The notes beneath the pieces were generated by a model. That model was not told the DNA's origin and ran no database searches. It saw only the letters and a list, made by a program, of their open reading frames with translations. The translations under genes were made by a program, and so were the position numbers. Below, in pieces: positions 1 to 11,627 of a stretch of 64,000 nucleotides of DNA (its first letter is position 1; each line of letters starts with the position of its first letter). This stretch comes from Uloborus plumipes. Taxonomy: Eukaryota; Arthropoda; Arachnida; Araneae; Uloboridae. The stretch covers positions 159,828-223,827 of the forward strand of contig JAXGGA010000477.1 in the NCBI GenBank assembly GCA_038373865.1, read 5' to 3'.

Positions 1-547
1 GCTTCATTTTATAGCAGTGAAAAATTGAATTCTGGAGAGCTCCGAAAGAATAATTCAGATTGCAACCGTTGTCAAATAGCCCGTGTTTCGTCAACGGATT
101 GACGACAAAAGTTGGCAAAAAAATTGGATTTAGTTAATTATTTCAGTATCAGATTTAGATAAATATTTGAACTAAAAAAAAGAACCTTGAACATCAACTC
201 ATGATTTAGGGAGTTAATAAAAATGAGCGAAATCAATATTTTTAGTACAATAGATTTAAATTCCCGAGGGCATAAACTCTGTAAAAATATTTCGTTTAGT
301 ATAAGGATAAGGGGAAATGATAATGTGTGTCTTTTAAAACTCTTCAGTGGATTTAAAGTCAACATTTATAAGGTCCTTTTGAAGGAAACCGTTTCTCAAC
401 TTAGCACATTCAGATTTGCCGTTTAAGCTGGATGAATAATTAATGCTTTGGAGTCTTGGCATTGTATGCTTTGATTAATTAGAAGTTGTCTGTAAACATT
501 AGCCTTTTAAAGCAATAAACAGGTAGCGTTTATAGTTTAATACCATA
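1..547. other. AT-rich sequence, no recognised feature
   Basis: No coding sequence, terminal repeat or tandem structure was recognised. Short open frames here lack codon structure or recognisable motifs. Confidence 0.6.
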
Positions 548-958
548 CACTGTAAAAAATGAACTGTCGTTTTTACAGTATAATACAGGCAGCCGAGGTT
601 CTATTTAAAACAGTAAAATGCACATTAATAAACTGTAAAACTAATAATTTTAGTTTCTTTTTCTGTAAAGCTAGCAATTTTACAGTTTACTGCCATATAA
701 TTTAGCTGTATTATACTGTAAAAATAACAGTATAATACTGGCAGCAGAGGTTCCTGTTTAAAACTGCAAAATGCTTGGTAATAAACTGCGAAAATAGCAA
801 TTTTATAGTTTATTACTGTAAAATTAGCAATTATATATTTTAGTACTGTAAAAGTAGCAATTTTACAGTTAATTACTGTAAAATTAGCAATTTGTACACT
901 TTATTACTGTAAACTTAGCTATATTATACTGTAAAAACAACATTCATTTTTTACAGTG
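548..958 (+). mobile_element. MITE family A, copy 1 (TA-flanked)
   Basis: Non-autonomous DNA element. It opens with CACTGTAAAAAATGAACTG and closes with the near-inverse (CATTCATTTTTTACAGTG). A TA dinucleotide sits on each side (546-547, 959-960), as expected for Tc1/mariner-type insertion. The interior is not coding. It is a run of roughly 30-bp units of the form CTGTAAAATTAGCAATTTTACAG, each nearly self-complementary, plus the landmark GGCAGCMGAGGTTCC twice. Seven copies occur in the window, five in this orientation. No transposase lies inside, so mobility would need one supplied in trans. Tc1/mariner-like origin is inferred from the TA duplication only. Confidence 0.85.
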
Positions 959-1465
959 TATAAATGATGATAAAAAATGTAAATAAATAAAAGTGAAAAC
1001 AAAATTTGTTCTTCCTAAAATGGGGCGAAGGAGGAGAGAGAAAACTAAATCTCATTGCAGAAGCAGAAGCCTCAATCCAAGAGTACTCCAGAAAACGCAA
1101 CACGTAACGATTGTTGAAACTTTAATTGGTAAATTCATTAATGTTCTCTTTTCTTGCGAGTCACGTCTCGAGTTCAAGATTCCACAACTTCGCGAAATCA
1201 AAACTCGAGTCACTAGCACAGGCATTTTTGCTAAATATTTGCAGTTTCTTTTTAGTTAGTGAAGATTCGTTTTTTTTCCCTCTTTTATTGATGGATTTTT
1301 AAAAAAAAAATGTATACGATTCCTAAGAGTTTTTTACGAGCTTTTCATCACATAACATTTTAGCAGTTTCTCTCATTCAGTGTACAGAAGCATATGTATT
1401 CTTTCATACAAAGTGAATTTTTTTATTGGTTGTTTATTCGAATTTCTGTAAAGATAAATACTGTA
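959..1465. other. Intervening AT-rich sequence
   Basis: A weak 88-codon open frame rich in Arg and Lys (993-1259) has no recognisable domain and is not called. No repeat was seen. Confidence 0.5.
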
Positions 1466-1703
1466 CCTCAGAATCAGACTAACGTAAGTCCATTTTCGTC
1501 ACTTTTCAGTAGAGGGCAAAAACAATTGTCGGATGCATGCAAAGGATGGGACTCGCGCTCTTTTACCGCTGCTAAATAATTGTGAATGAATTTCTTTTAT
1601 GGAATAATGTTCTTGTGGGTCGATATGGACTAAGATTTAACATACAATGCAGCAAAAAAGTGAAAATCCCCATTTTTGGACTTACGTCGTTCTGGTTCTG
1701 AGG
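1466..1703 (+). mobile_element. MITE family D, copy 1
   Basis: About 240-bp element bounded by inverted repeats. The left end reads CCTCAGAATCAGAC then AACGTAAGTCC; the right end is the inverse (GGACTTACGTCGTTCTGGTTCTGAGG). TA flanks both sides (1464-1465, 1704-1705). A related copy in opposite internal orientation lies at 63246-63510, near the other end of the window. Short open frames across it are not genes. Superfamily unknown; the TA target suggests mariner-type mobilisation. Confidence 0.75.
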
Positions 1704-3648
1704 TACAGAATATACTCATGTAAAAATGAGATTAATATATTCTCGTCATCTTTTCTGTTAAGGTATCAAACAAAAATCACAAAAAAGAAAAATGAAGCAT
1801 TGAAAAAAATAAAGAGAGGAAGAGAGAGAAAGTAACTTTCTCTTTGAAAAGATCTAAAGTCGTGTGCGCGTGTATATGTTTGCTTGTTAAGGGCAAGTAA
1901 AGGGTTTAAAAACACGTTTAATAAATAAAACTTTGAAAGATAGTTTTTGAAATGAGAAATTGTGTGTTAGTCTGTTTGATAAAACTTCCTATTATTTCTG
2001 AGGGAGCAATTCATCAAGTATTTTTAGTTAAAAAAAATCGTGTTATTAAACATTTTAAAATCATTTTCAAAACTATTGCCAGTACTTCAGACAATGTTAG
2101 TTGAATAAAATAATAAGCACAGCTGTCTTTTTGGAGCATTTATTTGAACAGTATGTATGATTATTATTTTTTTTGTCGTTATGTTCTTTCTATTTCGTGA
2201 TTTACCTTAAAAAGGTTATTGTCACCAGTATGACTGTTTTTCAAGAAGAGTTTTTCGAAAATAACTTCGTTGTTGAGAACTGAAGTCTGTAGTTTTGATC
2301 TTTATTTGCTTTTAAGGATTATTCCATTGAATTTCTTCAAACGCAAATTTCTATTGAAAGGCTTAACTATTAAATTATTTTGCAGAAAAACCGTCTTTTA
2401 ATGATTTGAAATCTATTATACACTCTGAAACAATGGCAGTTCTTTAAAATTAATTGTTTCATAATTAAAAAAAGAAAGACAAACTCAAAAGCATTGTTAT
2501 GGAAATCATAGAAGATGAATTTATTGTCAGCTCGTGTTACTTTTTCAGAATGATATATAAATGTCATTAGAACTTTTATATAACATCGCCGGATGAGCGA
2601 AATCTCTCAGAAACCAACAATGCAAAATCTAGTTGAAAAATACTTTTCATCCTCATCACGATTTAGAGTATTTTTAAATACTTCCAACTAGAATTAAACT
2701 TGAGCATCTAAATTTAAAACAAAACTAATTGGGTGCGATACTTTTTTTCGAAGATTGTAACTTTGGGGCTTTATTCGAACACGGCCCTTGTGTCACAACT
2801 GTAGAGTCAGTTCCTATTAAGATTGATCGAGTAAGCGATTTTGACCAGCAAGTCGCAATCGACAAATACTAATAAAAGAATCATTGACGTCATATCTGAC
2901 GCATGAAAGTGTTCTTTAGTCATCAATTTTTACGGGAGTGGTTGTCTAAATTAAATTTTTACGGCACGAACCTTTTATTTTCGGATTGGACGTCTTTATT
3001 TCTTCCACTCCTATGATCCAGTCAAGGATATTTTGGGGCTCATTATTTAATAAAAATAATGTAAGGCGAAAAGTCCTTCGGTGACAGATAAAAATTAATC
3101 TGTTTTCAGTTCTGTTTACTGAGCTGCATCATCCTACGTAAGTGGCTCAAAATACACGTTACTGAGGATTTATTTCGAAATTCAGCGCTGTTGAAGTCAT
3201 CAACTAAAATACAGCATACGGATAGCGTGGTACTTTTTAAACTGAATATGAAAGTAAATTTGTAAGCTATAATGATAATGTGATTTAAACAGTATCGATA
3301 TTAAAAGAAAGCTTTTCCACACATTTGAACGATAGTAGCATTTCATAATATTTATGTAGCGATACATAGTACGATAATATATAGTACGATAGTGGCGTTT
3401 CATAAATGTTACGTGTGCTACCTACGTCGGAAGTTTCGAAATTCTATTCGGTAATGCTCTAGATTAAGAGTTCTGAATAGTACCCGACGGATTCCAGTCA
3501 TAAAATAGGTAGCCCCACTGTGGCAGTTTTGGTAACCATTTCAAAAAAAGTACGCAGCGAAAGGAAGTAAATAACACTTTATGTGTTGATTGTTCAATGG
3601 GGATTATAATACTGTTTACGGGCAGAAATACATCTATTTATGTATACA
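1704..3648. other. AT-rich non-coding sequence
   Basis: About 1.9 kb with no supported gene, tandem array or transposon end. Frames are short and broken. Confidence 0.5.
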
Positions 3649-4879
3649 CTAGCTGACCCGGCGAACTCTGTTCCGCCTTAAAGGCAATAAATAAGAAAAA
3701 TTTTGAATTTATTAAGTTTTTTATTATTAGAAAATACAAAAAAAAAATTAAGTACCTTCATTAATCATTCATTATTGTTTCTGTATTTTAGTACATAGGT
3801 TGCTCTTCACTAAAGTAACTTGTGATGCACAACATTTTTGTTTTATTATCAGGCGCAAAAAGAAACAACGCAGATGGTATTCCTACCCGTATAAACATGC
3901 CACATATAATTGACCATGGGAAAAACTGATTTTCTAGATTCAAACCACAACCTTTTAAGGATTGGCCTTGTGATTTGTTAAAGGTCATGACAAATGCAAG
4001 ACGGATCGGAAATTGAAGTCTTTTAAATTCAAACGGCATATCGGTTGGGATCATCGGGATCCTAGGAATGAGCAATCGTTTCTGACAGCTTATCACATAT
4101 AAATTTCAAGGGAAGTAACACGTTTGTTTATAATTTATTTCACGAAAAAGTCAAATAACACTCAACGCACCGCTAACTTACAACCTGTTTACTGCGTTCC
4201 GGAACCTGCCAGAACGTGTGCTTTATGTCGCTCAGCCATGGAGGTGTCAAAAAAGGCTTAGTCAATAATACAGTTTTTCTATTTATGTAACTGACAAATA
4301 TAAATTATAGCCTATGTCCGTCTCCTGGCTCTAAGCCACCTACCTACTAATTTTTAGCCATATCGGTACAGCCGTTCTTGCGTTATAAATAATGTAACTA
4401 ACACGACTTACTTTTATATTATATAGAAAATAGAATAGTAGTAAGAAGAACAACCTCTTTAACTGCAGTGCAGGAGCCATCTCATCAAGCTCTTTCTACC
4501 TCTCAGCCTCAGAGGCGTCTTAAGTGACAATCATTTCTGACAGCTTATCACATATAAATTTCAAGGAAAGTAACGCGTTTGTTTTTATTTACTTCACAAA
4601 AAAGTCAAATAACACTTAACGCACAGCTAACTTACAACCTGTTTACTGCGCACCGGAAGCTGCCAGAACGTGTGCTTTATGTCGCTCAGCCCTGGAGGTG
4701 TCAAAAAAGGCTTAGTCAATAAGACAGTTTTTTATTTATGTAACTGACATACATAAACTATAGCCTATGTCCGTCTCCTGGCTCAAAGCTACCTACCCTT
4801 CAATTTTTAGCTATATCGGTACAGCCGTTCTTGAGTTATAAATAGTGTAACTAACACGACTTTCTTTTATATATATAGA
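3649..4879 (-). mobile_element. Degraded Helitron with duplicated 5' end
   Basis: Read on the minus strand, the element ends at 3649 in CTAG followed by T, preceded by a GC-rich stretch (complement of CTAGCTGACCCGGCGAAC). This is the usual Helitron 3' end, inserted A/T. The 5' end starts TCTATATATATAAAAG at 4879. A second very similar 5' end starts at 4427, and the two roughly 350-bp blocks (4079-4427 and 4530-4879) are direct repeats. It may be a 779-bp element 3649-4427 abutting a 5' fragment of a sibling, or one element with internal duplication. A helicase fragment sits next to the 3' end, as expected for a shrunken autonomous Helitron. Confidence 0.75.
3788..4096 (-). pseudogene. Helitron RepHel helicase C-terminal fragment
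   Basis: A 102-codon frame on the minus strand that closely resembles the last part of the Pif1-type helicase of animal Helitrons. Readable blocks are RIPMIP, the FKRLQFPIRLAF segment, and TFNKSQGQSLKGCGLNLEN (helicase motif VI region, with NKSQGQS). After this the frame appears shifted: the expected family continuation around the CSRVGK-type block is read only partly, as FIRVGIPSALFLFAP. The replication-initiator domain and most of the helicase are missing, so this is a relic that cannot drive rolling-circle transposition. The initiator Met is just the first in the frame. It lies close to the Helitron 3' end, matching RepHel gene order. Confidence 0.85.
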
Positions 4880-6750
4880 TTTCAGTTTGAAATATTGCAA
4901 TCCTTTGGATTTTTTTAAAATCAAGTTTTAAATACTTTTTTGAAATTTCTGAGCTTCCCATTTGACTGGTTTTATAAATAAACTTCATTTTTTTCCTATT
5001 TTGAATTTGCGTACCTTGAGCTCTTTGCTGTGGATTCGTGCTTGAAAATGTTTTGCAACCATTCTCGAATAGAAATTTTACTGGCTAAAAAACAATCTAA
5101 AATTGGTGCTCAAACATACTTAAAAATATTATCTTTTTTAATGCTAGAGAAAAGAGGTGTTGCTAAGATTCCGCTTTCTTTCTATTCGTTTTTTTTTTTT
5201 TTTTTTTTGTTTCCTGTCGTAAACGTTTTGCGAAAAATACTTTGAAAAGCATTATATACCACGAAATCAATAAGGTAGTAAATTAGTTTTCGTTCTTATT
5301 CGTATCATTTTAAACAGTGAATGTGTAACATTAACACCATTTATTCATTGTATGAAGAGCTATAATGTCTTTACACTTTCGAAACAGCTGCTTTTGCCTT
5401 CGCTTTACTTGAAAAATGTCCTACTTTAGCAAAAATATTTATTATATATCTCTCTCCAAGATAGAGCAAGCGATAGTAAAAGTCTTGTTTATGCAATTTA
5501 TGTATCTTTTTTTCAGCTGGTTATTTTCATGAAATGTAAAGCAAAACTTTCCTTAGTGACAATGCAAAACTTTTCCTCTCATAAAACCCTACTTCATAGT
5601 TCTTTATCGAGGGTACTAAAAATGAGGTCTGTTTTCGTGAAATGACTTTCGGAACAAAACACGTGCCTGGAAATTTGGGATTTTAAGTTAGTTCTTCCCT
5701 CATAGCTTTTCTAGTTGCTTTTCTGTTCTTCTTATAGACGCTAATGCGACAATGCTTTTTGATCTACTTTCTCGTAAGTTTTATTAAAAATAATAACCAA
5801 AGTATTTTTTTAAAGAAACTACGATTATAAGCTGATGAAATCTGTGTCTGTAGGTCAGTTTGTCTGTTCTTCTGTCTAGAAACTAATAGCAAAACTAAAA
5901 TGTTGTTGTTTGAACTATATCAGCCTGATCGTTTCATTCTCAATTTTTTTTTTTTTTTTGACTTGGAACTTTTTAAAGTATGTTCAGTAGTTCAAAAAGT
6001 AGCAGTATTAACGCAGTATTAACCCTTTAAGGAAATATGAAACCAATATAAATTCTAAAGTATTAAGTGAATTTTCAGCGACTAGTCTTTATTGAGAGAA
6101 AATCTTAATATGGAATGTGTAGCAAAAAAAAAAAAAAAAGCAACAAAAAAAACAAAGATTTGACATTTGAACCAATGGAAAAAATTATCAGTTTTATTTA
6201 AAAAAAGAATAAATGAAATAAATAATATTTTATCTCATAGTAAAAAAAGTAAAACTCCAAGCTTTTTGCTTAATAGGCTAAAGTAACACAATTTTTGTCA
6301 GAGTTGTAAATGAAAAGACAATAGCACTTTTAATGTACTTTATTTTTTCTTTTCACATTTGGCGATATTAAAGCAGGAAGAAAACCGAACTTTGATCTAA
6401 CGCACAATTGCTGTTTGTAAATGAGCTTTGTACTGAATGTGAATAGGAATTATATGGGTTAACAGGTGGCTTTGATCAACACATAAATACATTCTTAGTT
6501 AACTGATTATATTAATCAATAATTGGGGCTCTGCCATTGAAGGAATGAATATCCATTTATTTGCTGATTAATCTATACAACCATTTATCAGTTTTCATCT
6601 CGCTCTATATATAATTATGGATATTGGTATGCATTTTGCATGTTAAACATTTCACATTAGTATACCACTGTATTTCAGTTGAACTATTTTGCGTATTTGT
6701 TAAACGTTTGACTCGCTGTTTATTGTTTAACCGTATTTTACATTTACATA
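4880..6750. other. AT-rich non-coding sequence
   Basis: No gene or element end recognised. It contains homopolymer T and A runs near 5190, 5950 and 6125. Confidence 0.5.
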
Positions 6751-6846
6751 CAAAAAAAAAGAAGAAAGAAAGAAAGAGGAAATAAAAAGAAGAGAAAAAA
6801 GGAAAAAAAGGAAAAAGAAAGGAGAGAGATAAAAAGGGAGGGGGGT
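6751..6846 (+). repeat. Polypurine tract
   Basis: Nearly 95 uninterrupted purines on the plus strand (AAAGAAAG-type, ending in GGGAGGGGGG) with only a few pyrimidines. Such tracts can form triplex or slipped structures and often arise by simple-repeat expansion. No gene context explains it. Confidence 0.8.
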
Positions 6847-7277
6847 GATGATTAAAAAATTAACGACTCAATTATGCTCCATAGTAAAATTTATGCAGAA
6901 TCGGGATTAGGCATGATTGATGTTGTTTTAATTAAAAATAAAATTAGAGCAAAAACCGACACTTATTTTAGCTAACAATTGTTTGCCAACCTGTGAAACT
7001 ACCATTTTTTAGGCCCATTTTAACATTCCACTAAACATATGATACAATGCGGTCGTATTTCTGCTCACATGTAAGAAATTTATTTTTCAAGCTGTTTACT
7101 TTGTTTCATAGTTTAACAATAAAGTATATATATATATATAGTAAAACCAGCTGCATATAGGATTTTAGAAAAATCCAAAAACCTATTCCGTGTTTGGAAC
7201 ATACTGAAACAATACAAGAAAGCCGTGTTTGATTAAAATAAATGTCAAATTTTGTGAAAAATTATGTGCTGGCTTTT

Positions 7278-7880
7278 TTTCTAATGTGTTAATATATCAA
7301 TATCTAGGCATAATATAGGGAAAAATTATATTCTTAAGTTTAAATTGTTTATTAAACGAAAGCTTATTTATTAAAGCCATCATTACCTCATCCCGACATT
7401 ATATTCTCTTGAATGAACATAATTCAGATACAGCTATCAGTTTTATCAAGTAATAAATCATTATGACATCAACACACATATCTGCCAAAGAATCTGATTA
7501 AACTTTTTGCGGAAGATATTTCAATCACTGAAATCAAACAAAATAAGGGCGTTCTTTTTGTGCAGCCCTATTCTAATGTCTAATGCCCTTTTCTAATGTG
7601 TCATATCAATATCTATGAAGAATATAGGGAAAAAATATTTTTTAAGATTGAAATTTTTTGTTAAATGAGAGCTTATTTATTAAAGCCATCATTACCTCAT
7701 CCAGACATTATTTTTTCTTGAATGAACATAATTCAGATACAGCTATCAGTTTTATCAAGTAATTAATCATTACGACATCAACACACATATCTGCCAAAGA
7801 ATCTGACTAAACTTTTTGTGGAAGATATTTCAATCATTGGAATCTAACAAAATAAGGGCGTTCTTTTTGTGCAGCCCTTT
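7278..7880 (+). repeat. Two-copy tandem duplication, about 309 bp
   Basis: Two adjacent direct copies. Shared landmarks include AGCTTATTTATTAAAGCCAT, GACATCAACACACATATCTG and AAATAAGGGCGTTCTTTTTG. The GACATCAACACAC landmark at 7465 recurs at 7774, a spacing of 309 bp. Copies differ by scattered substitutions and small indels, so the duplication is not very recent. No protein is encoded. Confidence 0.85.
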
Positions 7881-7974
7881 TCTTGTAATTATGAAAAAAA
7901 AGGGGGGAGGGGGTGGAATAAACGAGTTTGAGATTCGTTTTAAAAGTTTAGCCACAAAAAAAAAAAAAAAAAAA

Positions 7975-8150
7975 GGAAAGAAAACTTCTTCAGCCGTGTA
8001 CAGTTACAGTTACCAACGTCGAAGGCGTGAATTTTGGTGCTCATCGAAGCGGTAAGATCTTTATCACTCTCGCCCATTTCCGGACTGACGGATCCCGTGC
8101 TGCCAATATTGCCGGATCTGGCAACAGTCGGTGAGGCCGGATCCATGAAT
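7975..8150 (-). other. GC-richer patch, possible exon (strand uncertain)
   Basis: A compact, GC-richer island in AT-rich surroundings. On the minus strand a frame from Met at 8146 begins MDPASPTVARSGNIG and continues about 45 residues to a possible GT donor (GACGTTG then GTAACT). A possible AG acceptor lies just upstream (GGCTGAG near 8158). On the plus strand a good donor, GAAGCG then GTAAGA, lies at about 8050, so the exon could be on either strand. No domain recognised. It could equally be a decayed repeat. Confidence 0.25.
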
Positions 8151-8159
8151 AATGCTCAG

Positions 8160-9917
8160 CCGGCAGGTTATGAAATCGATTAGAGAGGTATCATCAATGA
8201 GGGGAATATTTTGAGGGAAAATGAAATCTGCACCTGGTGGGAAATCTGAAGGTTCTGAAGAAAGGAAAAATATGCATTACCAGTCTTTCAATTAGTGCTG
8301 GATTTAGCTGAGGGAAAACATGAATAATTTTTTTTGATATTTCTCTATCTCTTCTTCAAGCTATTGCAATAAATGAATGTTTAGTAAGAAGTCATGATTT
8401 GCTTAATTTAAACATACAGGGTTAGCACAAAAGAAGGGGATGATTTTGAAAATCTCCCTAATTGACTCTTTCCTCCTTCCTTTGTTGCTCTCCTGCTCGA
8501 ACGTATTACCCGAAATATTATCGAGACAAAAAGAAACAAATGCTCAAACGTCAAATTGCAATTCTTTAAAACCAAAAACATCAAATATTTGAATCGAAGT
8601 AAACCTACACAAAAGAAGACATTAAGATGACATACAAAAAAAAAAAAAAAAACTCTCCTTCAATGCAATTATCATCTGGCAAGGCTTATTCGCCTTTCGT
8701 AAGTATTTTTTATCAGATTAAAAATATGGCTTTTTATATTAGCCTCTTTATTTCTTTTTTCAGCTTTTTTCTATTTGCCGTAACCATGTATTTTGGAGTT
8801 TTTATCTAATATGAAGTTTTCCTTTAATCTTTTGGTTATTTAGTTTACTTTTTATCTTTAATATCATTTTTCAAATTTACAGAAAACTGAAAGTTTCTAG
8901 GTTTTTTATACATTCCCTTTTCCCAGAACCTGGTTAACTACAAAAGCATTGACTTCAACACCACCAATATAGTACGAAAAACAGACTCGTAAATGGCTTT
9001 AAAAACTGATTTATTATTTTGTGCCTTTTTTCATCTGCCTTTTTTTTTCTTTTTTTTTGACTTACCTTTTTGAGCACTTTCCTTGATATAAAACTGACAC
9101 TAACGCACTAATCAGGTTCTCACAAGCAGTTTATTTTGAGAAGTCTACAAGGTGATGCCACGCTCACGTATGGGACAATCTGGATTAAACTTTCCTTATA
9201 ATTAGAGGTAAAAGTTAAAAGTTTGTTGACCTAGTATAAAAGTCATTGACTCGTCTGATTTTTAAATCAATTTCTTTTCTAATTTCGTATTAAATTATTA
9301 TTGTTGTAACAAAGTTTATCTGTCACGTTTGGGACATACTTTTGAGCATTAGATTCTAGCAATACATCCTTCAAATCTGGTGCAAAGTTTAACCCTACAT
9401 GACTTTTTATTTTTCTTTGGAAAAAAATACATATGTTTTTGAATTCATTAGGAAAACGTACAAAAATAATTAAAAAAAAATTAACTCCAAATGTTCACCA
9501 CTTTTTAATTAAAAATAGTTTTGTTGCCAGATAACAACAAAATGCAGATAAACACAAATAATGGAATATAAATGCCAAAATTGTCCATGTATCCAATTGG
9601 AAACACGATGCAGTGTCGGGTTAAAAACATTTCTTTTGCTTTCCTGCTAATTTTGTTTTTCAGTGCTAGTTTCAAAACGAAACAAATACAAGACAATTCT
9701 TCAAAAAATCAGATGTTTTGTCTCACACGTGACGGCTCTCTATTTTGAGTCAGAAGTAATATTTAAAAATTTAATAAGCAGATATTTTTCCTAAGAAACG
9801 ATGCATAAACGAGTGATTTCTTAGTCAAAATAATTTTACTTAGATCCAGTTTTGAAATTAGTTTAAGATTGTTCACATGCGGCATAAAACCTGTCTTTTC
9901 GTGCAATGGCCCTATTG
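8160..9917. other. AT-rich non-coding sequence
   Basis: No element ends or genes recognised. The short open frames have no motifs. Confidence 0.5.
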
Positions 9918-9984
9918 CACTGCGAAAAATTAATTGTTGTTTTTGCGGTTTTATACTGGCAGCCGAGGTTCCAATTTAAAACTA
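9918..9984 (+). mobile_element. MITE family A, copy 2, left fragment
   Basis: Starts CACTGCGAAAAATTAATTG and includes the landmark GGCAGCCGAGGTTCC. It stops abruptly where element B begins at 9985. Its continuation is found at 11344. Joined, the fragments total 351 bp, the same length as copy 4. Confidence 0.8.
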
Positions 9985-10484
9985 CTAGCTGTCGTGGCCG
10001 TCACGAAACTTTCTTCTATATCTATCTTATGAATTCCGGTTACAAAATAAAATACGTACTCGCCCGAGTAATTGGAGACAGCTCCAATTTCCCAATTATC
10101 GTAATAACCCTGCAAATGCAGAATCAATGAGCGAAATTGGAAATCATTGCAAAAGCCTTGTTTAGATAAATTGCAAACATTTTATTTGTTAGTAAAAGGA
10201 AATTGGCAACAGTTAAAAATTTCAAATCATTGAAAGTTTTCAGCTGTTTTGATAATTAAATAGCGTGAAAGCGATTTTTTAATGAATTAATTTTTCGCAT
10301 TGTTAACTAAGCGCAAAAATCACCCCACCCTCCCCCTGGGGCGATTGGCGCCAAAATTTATTCGATGCTTGCTTCCATATTGGGTTAGTGTTATTCCAAA
10401 TTTCATTCAAATCGCAGCAATATTTCCCGAGATACAGTAGGTGCAATGACAAAATAAGCACTTTTGATTGCTCCACCCCCCTTT

Positions 10485-11060
10485 GAGATATTGACACACA
10501 AATTAAATCAGCACCTGTACTCAATAGGGTCTACCTATGGACCAATTTTCGTTTGATTCCGCCGGTTACTTCCTGAGATATAGCAGTCACCCCCGCGCAG
10601 AACACGTGCGATTGCTCCACCCCCCTTAGAGATATTGACAAACAAATTGAATCAGCACCTGTACTCAGTAGGGTCTACCTATGGACCAATTTTCGTTTGA
10701 TTCCGCCGGTTACTTCCTGAGATATAGCAGTCTTCCTCGTGCAGAACACGTGCGATTGCTCCACCCCCCTTCGAGATATTGACAAACAAATTGAATCAGC
10801 ACCTGTACTCAGTAGGGTCTACCTATGGACCAATTTTCGTTTGATTCCGCCGGTTACTTCCTGAGATATAGCAGTCCCCCTCGTGCAGAACACGTGCGAT
10901 TGCTCCACCCCCCTTCGAGATATTGACAAACAAATTGAATCAGCACCTGTACTCAGTAGGGTCTACCTATGGACCAATTTTCGTTTGATTCCGCCGGTTA
11001 CTTCCTGAGATATAGCAATCACCCCCGCGCAGAACACGTGCGATTGCTCCACCCCCCTTG
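10485..11060 (+). repeat. 144-bp tandem repeat, four units, inside element B
   Basis: Units start at 10485, 10629, 10773 and 10917, exactly 144 bp apart, each starting GAGATATTGACA and ending in the CTCCACCCCCCTT block. Each unit contains CAGAACACGTGCGATTGCTC and the phrase TACCTATGGACCAATTTTCG. Units are nearly identical; the first is the most diverged. The homologous place in the 45.5-kb copy holds one unit, so the expansion occurred in this lineage. Confidence 0.92.
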
Positions 11061-11174
11061 GAGGAATTCGCTAAAAAAAGTCAGGTGCACCAGTTCACAT
11101 GGTGGTACATATGTGCAAAAATTTTTGTTCGATTTCATTCAGTAGTTTTTGCTCTAGCGCGGCCACAAAAACTG

Positions 11175-11222
11175 GTCACACACATACAGACTCACACACA
11201 CACAGACAGACAGACAGACATT
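11175..11222 (+). repeat. CA/GACA microsatellite in element B
   Basis: Runs of ACACAC and GACAGACAGACA near the right end of element B. The other copy has a shorter version at about 48315-48340. Open frames crossing it are artefacts of the repeat. Confidence 0.8.
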
Positions 11223-11343
11223 TTCCAAAAATGGTCGAAATGGACTCAGCGCACCTCAAAACGTGCAAATCCGTCAAAATTCGACATTCGAAAATTTTCA
11301 CGAAACCAATACTTTCTTCTATATATTAGATATAGAAGAAAGT

Positions 11344-11627
11344 AAAAATGCACAATAATAAACTATAAAATTACCAATTTTACAGTTTCTCACTGTAAAG
11401 TTGGAAATTTTACAGTTTATTGACGTAAAATTGAGCTTTATTATACTATAAAAACAACAGTTTAATGCTAGCAGCAGAGGTTCCATTTTAAAACTGTAAA
11501 ATGCACTGTAATAAACTGTAAACTTAGCAAATTTACAGTTTATTACTGTAAAATTAGCAATTTTTACAGTTTATTGCAATAAAATTAGCTGTATTATACT
11601 GAAAAACAAAATTCATTTTTTCCAGTG
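11344..11627 (+). mobile_element. MITE family A, copy 2, right fragment
   Basis: Resumes the MITE with AAAATGCACAATAATAAAC directly after element B and runs to the terminal ...TTTCCAGTG. It holds the usual CTGTAAAATTAGCAATTTTAC hairpin units. Confidence 0.85.

Larger units (their letters stand above)
9985..11343 (-). mobile_element. Helitron-like element B, copy 1
   Basis: The left end begins CTAGCTGTCGTGGCCGTCACG. In reverse it gives a short GC stem (CGTG...CACG) followed by CAGCTAG and A/T-rich target, the shape of a Helitron 3' end. The right end is a hairpin, ACTTTCTTCTATAT...ATATAGAAGAAAGT. The same TTTCTTCTATATCTA string lies just inside the left end, a subterminal inverted repeat like those of Helentron or HINE elements. 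It carries no protein, so it is non-autonomous. A copy with the same ends is at 45541-48462. The insertion splits a family-A MITE, which fixes the boundaries to within a few bases. This copy has an internal four-unit tandem expansion. Confidence 0.75.

Noticed and set aside
11058..11345. HTHTDRQTD-type open frames at 11.1 kb and 48.2 kb
   Set aside because: Translation of the CA/GACA microsatellite in element B.
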